Positions 5,551 through 8,119 of a stretch of 8,119 nucleotides of DNA are shown here, in pieces. The notes beneath the pieces are model-generated. The model saw only the letters and a program-made list of their open reading frames with translations, had not been told where the DNA came from and ran no database searches. The position numbers and the translations under genes were made by a program. This DNA comes from Bacteroidota bacterium (GTDB lineage Bacteria; Bacteroidota; Bacteroidia; UKL13-3). The stretch spans positions 1-8,119 of the forward strand of contig CANHRW010000085.1 in the NCBI GenBank assembly GCA_947462865.1. The letters are read 5' to 3'. The first letter of the stretch is position 1, and each line of letters starts with the position of its first letter.

Positions 5551-5799
5551 ATGAAAGAAGGAATCCACCCGAAAACCTATAGAAAAGTGGTTTTTAAAGA
5601 CATGTCTAACGAATACATGTTCATGTGTCACAGCACTGTTGATACCAAAGAGACCATCAAATGGGAAGATGGATCTGAATATCCATTGTACAAACTAGAT
5701 ATTTCACACAAATCGCATCCGTTTTTTACCGGTCAAAATATGTTCATTGACACAGCAGGTAGAATTGATAAATTCAAAAAGCGTTACGCAAAAAAGTAA
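5551..5799 (+). CDS. rpmE2: Ribosomal protein bL31, type B (zinc-independent form)
   Basis: A protein of the large ribosomal subunit that contributes to an intersubunit bridge. The 82 residues match type B L31: MKEGIHPKTYRKVVFKDMSN (1-20), STVDTKETI (28-36), the YPLYKLDISHKSHPFFTG segment (44-61), the family ending DTAGRIDKFKKRY (67-79) and a lysine tail. The zinc-binding cysteines of type A L31 are absent; C26 is the only cysteine. In bacteria with both types, type B is often induced under zinc limitation by Zur, but no second L31 is visible here and type B is commonly the only form in Bacteroidota. It is a single-gene unit with its own promoter and terminator. Confidence 0.96.
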   Translation: MKEGIHPKTYRKVVFKDMSNEYMFMCHSTVDTKETIKWEDGSEYPLYKLDISHKSHPFFTGQNMFIDTAGRIDKFKKRYAKK

Positions 5800-5817
5800 T
5801 TTGAAATCGTATATTGT

Positions 5818-5850
5818 AAAGCCTTCCAATTTGGGAGGCTTTATTTTTTT
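5818..5850 (+). terminator. Intrinsic terminator after rpmE2
   Basis: Stem AAAGCCTTCC (5818-5827), loop AATTT (5828-5832), GGGAGGCTTT (5833-5842, one wobble pair), then A and seven T (5844-5850). It begins 18 bp after the rpmE2 stop codon. The GlmU-like gene starts only 17 bp after the T-run. Confidence 0.88.
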
Positions 5851-5860
5851 ATCAAATTTG
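5830..5860 (+). promoter_or_regulatory. Possible promoter of the GlmU-like gene, embedded in the rpmE2 terminator
   Basis: TTTG at 5830-5833, a 19-nt spacer, and CAAATTTG at 5853-5860 (one mismatch to TAnnTTTG). The upstream element lies in the terminator loop and stem. Transcription would begin about at the ATG at 5868, giving a leaderless or nearly leaderless mRNA. Speculative, but there is little other room for a promoter. Confidence 0.3.
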
Positions 5861-5867
5861 AGACCGC

Positions 5868-7070
5868 ATGAATTGTATTTTATTTGATCCTGAAAAAGAA
5901 AGGAAACAACTACAGCCATTTACGCTCACTCGTCCTGTTTCAGGTATTAGAATTGGTATTTTAACCATCCAAGAAAAATGGAGTCATTATTTAAAGCATG
6001 CACATTGTTCTTACTTCACTCAAGACTATCTTCAAGAAAAATTTCCGATCAATTTAGAACCAATTAATTACTATATAAACGGAAGCATTTGCCCTGATAG
6101 TACACTTTCAAATGAAATTCAAGCTTTGCAAAATGGACAGGCATTGGTTCAAAACAAAGTACTACTAGCAGTTAGAATTGACGGAACTGCCCATACATTC
6201 CAAGAACAAGCTGTTTGGAACAGCGAAATAGAAAGCCAATCAAAGGCTTTGAATCAAATTCAATTTCCTCAAGACATCTTTAGCTTAAATGCCGCAGAAA
6301 TTGAAAAAGATTTTGACCTCTTAACCACAGGTAGAAAATCGGCACCTATACCAGATGGGAACCAAGTATTGAACCCCGATAGAATTTTTATTGAAGAGGG
6401 TGCAACTGTACTATTCTCTGTTTTAAATGCAACAAATGGGGCCATTTATATAGGCAAAGATGCCGAAATTATGGAGGGATGTAAAATCAGAGGCCCTTTT
6501 GCCATTTGTGAACATGCAGGTTTAAAAATGGATGCCAAAATTTATGGGGCTACAACCATTGGCCCATATTGCAAAGTTGGTGGTGAAGTAAACAACAGTG
6601 TGTTTTTTGCCTACAGCAATAAAGGACACGATGGTTTTGTTGGCAATTCCGTAATTGGAGAATGGGTAAATATGGGCGCCGATACCAATAATAGCAACCT
6701 CAAAAACACCTATGATGAAGTAAAATTGTGGAGTTATTCTGAAAAGAGATTCATTAAAACTGGGCTTACGTTTTGTGGATTGATGATGGCCGATCATGCC
6801 AAATGCGGTATCAATACCATGTTTAATACAGGGACAGTTGTTGGAGTTGGTGCCAATGTTTTTGGAACTGGATTTCCAAGAAACTACATTCCTGATTTTA
6901 GTTGGGGTGGTGCGCAAGGATTTGAAACATTTATTGTTTCTAAATTTTTTAAAACAGCGGATGCCATGTGCAAAAGAAGAAACATTGCATTTGGAGAGAT
7001 TGATCAAAAAATCATTGAAAAAGTATTTGAAATAACTTCAGAAAATCGTTTTTGGGAAAACACTAAATAA
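5868..7070 (+). CDS. GlmU-like protein: degenerate sugar nucleotidyltransferase domain plus left-handed beta-helix domain
   Basis: A 400-residue cytoplasmic protein usually annotated in Bacteroidota as GlmU family or putative sugar nucleotidyltransferase. The N-terminal part (about 1-160) begins MNCILFDPE and has PFTLTRPVSGIRIGILTI (17-34), the lineage-specific substitute for the GxGTRM signature of GlmU and RmlA. Residues about 172-345 form a left-handed beta-helix of hexapeptide turns (IYIGKDAEIMEGCKIRGPF, then TTIGPYCKVGG), with N251-K-G-H-D-G-F-V258 and IGEWVNMGADTNN (263-275) aligning with the GlmU acetyltransferase region, and NTGTVVGVGANVFG (320-333). Nucleotide-sugar or acyl transfer is plausible, but the substrate is unknown and I would not call it GlmU. 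tpiA starts 6 bp downstream, indicating cotranscription. Confidence 0.85.
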   Translation: MNCILFDPEKERKQLQPFTLTRPVSGIRIGILTIQEKWSHYLKHAHCSYFTQDYLQEKFPINLEPINYYINGSICPDSTLSNEIQALQNGQALVQNKVLLAVRIDGTAHTFQEQAVWNSEIESQSKALNQIQFPQDIFSLNAAEIEKDFDLLTTGRKSAPIPDGNQVLNPDRIFIEEGATVLFSVLNATNGAIYIGKDAEIMEGCKIRGPFAICEHAGLKMDAKIYGATTIGPYCKVGGEVNNSVFFAYSNKGHDGFVGNSVIGEWVNMGADTNNSNLKNTYDEVKLWSYSEKRFIKTGLTFCGLMMADHAKCGINTMFNTGTVVGVGANVFGTGFPRNYIPDFSWGGAQGFETFIVSKFFKTADAMCKRRNIAFGEIDQKIIEKVFEITSENRFWENTK

Positions 7071-7076
7071 ACATTT

Positions 7077-7844
7077 ATGAGAAAAAAAATAATTGCAGGT
7101 AACTGGAAAATGAACAAGAATTTAGAAGAAGGTCTGGCATTGGTTTCAGAAGCTTCTAATATGATTAAAGATGAATACAATGGCAATGCATTGGTGGTTT
7201 TTATCCCTCCATTCATACATTTAAATGCCGTATCAAAAATGCTTGAAGCTTACGAAAATCAATTTTCTGGTGCACAAAATTGTAGCAACCACGAAAGTGG
7301 TGCCTATACAGGCGAAATCAGTGCGAGTATGATTAAAAGCTGTGGCGCAAACTATGTGATTATTGGACATAGTGAAAGAAGGCAATATTTCAATGAACAC
7401 AACCAATGGCTTGCACAAAAAATTGATGCTTGTTTAAAAAACAATTTGTTACCTATATACTGTTGTGGAGAAACCTTAGAAGAAAGAGAATCGGAGCAAC
7501 ACTTTCAGGTAATTGAATCACAAATAAAAGAAGGGTTGTTTCATTTAAATGCGAACGATTTCTTAAAAATAACCATTGCCTATGAACCAGTTTGGGCAAT
7601 TGGCACTGGTAAAACAGCAAGTACAGCCCAAGCACAAGAAGTACATGCATTCATCAGAACTTTAATTGCATCACATTACAGTAATGAAATTGCCAATGAA
7701 ATTACCATTCAGTATGGAGGAAGTGTGAAACCAGAAAATGCGGCTGAATTGTTTGCTGCTCCCGATATAGATGGCGCGTTAATTGGTGGCGCAGCCTTAC
7801 AAAGCAGAAGCTTTACCGATATTGTAAAAGCCATGACACATTAA
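7077..7844 (+). CDS. tpiA: Triosephosphate isomerase
   Basis: Interconverts dihydroxyacetone phosphate and glyceraldehyde 3-phosphate in glycolysis and gluconeogenesis. The 255 residues form a complete TIM barrel: AGNWKMNK (7-14) with N9 and K11, IIGHSERR (95-102) with the electrophile H98, AYEPVWAIGTGKT (168-180) with the catalytic base E170 and the mobile loop 6, YGGSVKPENA (213-222) and GALIGGAAL (233-241) for phosphate binding. Nothing is missing. It follows the GlmU-like gene by 6 bp and precedes a secreted protein gene by 25 bp, so it probably sits mid-operon. The nearest candidate promoter is the weak one before the GlmU-like gene. Confidence 0.98.
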   Translation: MRKKIIAGNWKMNKNLEEGLALVSEASNMIKDEYNGNALVVFIPPFIHLNAVSKMLEAYENQFSGAQNCSNHESGAYTGEISASMIKSCGANYVIIGHSERRQYFNEHNQWLAQKIDACLKNNLLPIYCCGETLEERESEQHFQVIESQIKEGLFHLNANDFLKITIAYEPVWAIGTGKTASTAQAQEVHAFIRTLIASHYSNEIANEITIQYGGSVKPENAAELFAAPDIDGALIGGAALQSRSFTDIVKAMTH

Positions 7845-7869
7845 GGAAATCTCCTAATAATTTAAGTGC

Positions 7870-8119
7870 ATGATTCGATATTTTTTTTCTGTATGTCTTG
7901 GTCTTTTCTTCAGCTGTTGGCTAAATGTAGCAGTTGCTCAAAGACCTAATAGTTTTACCGTAAATCCAAGTGTATTTCCAGAAGAATTGGATAAATTTCT
8001 GCAAAGTACCGGCAGAAGCGATATTCAGAATATAGCAGATGATTTCAATGCAAATTATATGCAAGGAAAGTTCAATACTTCTCAGAAAAATCAAATCATA
8101 AAATTAAGCAATGAAATGC
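7870..8119 (+). CDS. Secreted protein of unknown function, N-terminal part (runs out of window)
   Basis: An open frame from ATG 7870 continues past the window end (83 codons seen). The N-terminus MIRYFFSVCLGLFFSCWLNV followed by AVAQ is a typical Sec signal peptide with an AVA-Q cleavage site near residues 23-24. C16 does not sit in a proper lipobox (F-F-S-C), so export rather than lipidation is likely. The mature part begins with a polar stretch and an acidic segment (FPEELDKF), then DIQNIADDFNANYMQGKFNTSQKNQIIK. It reminds me of large uncharacterised exported proteins of Bacteroidota, but the fragment is too short to name a family. It lies 25 bp after tpiA with no visible promoter or terminator between, so read-through is likely. 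Confidence 0.75.
   Translation, partial: MIRYFFSVCLGLFFSCWLNVAVAQRPNSFTVNPSVFPEELDKFLQSTGRSDIQNIADDFNANYMQGKFNTSQKNQIIKLSNEM

Noticed and set aside
6522..7007. 161-codon minus-strand open frame inside the GlmU-like gene
   Set aside because: It is the antisense shadow of a well-supported coding region, with no recognisable protein motif or promoter.
7870..7920. Lipoprotein signal in the last gene (Cys at residue 16)
   Set aside because: The residues before the cysteine (F-F-S) do not fit a lipobox, and a better signal peptidase I site AVA-Q follows.

Overview
The window looks like a chromosomal housekeeping segment of a member of the Bacteroidota, probably near Chitinophagales or Sphingobacteriales. 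The evidence is AT-rich DNA, absence of well-placed Shine-Dalgarno sequences, promoters of the Bacteroidota type (TTTG or TTG, about 19 nt, TAnnTTTG), and families typical of the phylum: a two-repeat Nmad1/DUF1599 protein, a BT_3928-like membrane protein, a GlmU-like protein with a degenerate nucleotidyltransferase signature, and the folP-cdaA pair. No mobile element, CRISPR array, tRNA or rRNA gene was seen.

Layout. The 3' part of yajQ (+) meets cdaA (-) tail to tail. The leftward unit is folP then cdaA (dihydropteroate synthase, membrane diadenylate cyclase). A rightward unit starts from interleaved divergent promoters between folP and the Nmad1 gene and runs Nmad1, BT_3928-like protein (ATGA overlap), aroK. 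HU follows from its own strong-looking promoter and ends at a bidirectional terminator shared with a leftward PyrR-like phosphoribosyltransferase gene. Then rpmE2 (ribosomal protein bL31 type B) has its own promoter, an unexplained leader of about 80 nt and a good terminator. The last rightward unit is a GlmU-like protein, tpiA and the first 83 codons of a secreted protein that leaves the window.

How the genes fit together. Most supply core functions: folate (folP), c-di-AMP signalling (cdaA), chorismate (aroK), nucleoid structure (HU), ribosome (rpmE2), glycolysis (tpiA). The least understood part is the translationally coupled Nmad1/BT_3928-like pair, which stands head to head with folP-cdaA. 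From memory, Nmad1, BT_3928-like, folP and tpiA also lie near each other in Bacteroides, so the neighbourhood may be old, with aroK, HU, the phosphoribosyltransferase, rpmE2 and the GlmU-like gene lying between its halves here. I see no clear defence or other novel multi-gene system; the findings are specific oddities in otherwise ordinary genes. Three of the ten CDSs with a visible start (folP, Nmad1, aroK) appear to begin with TTG.
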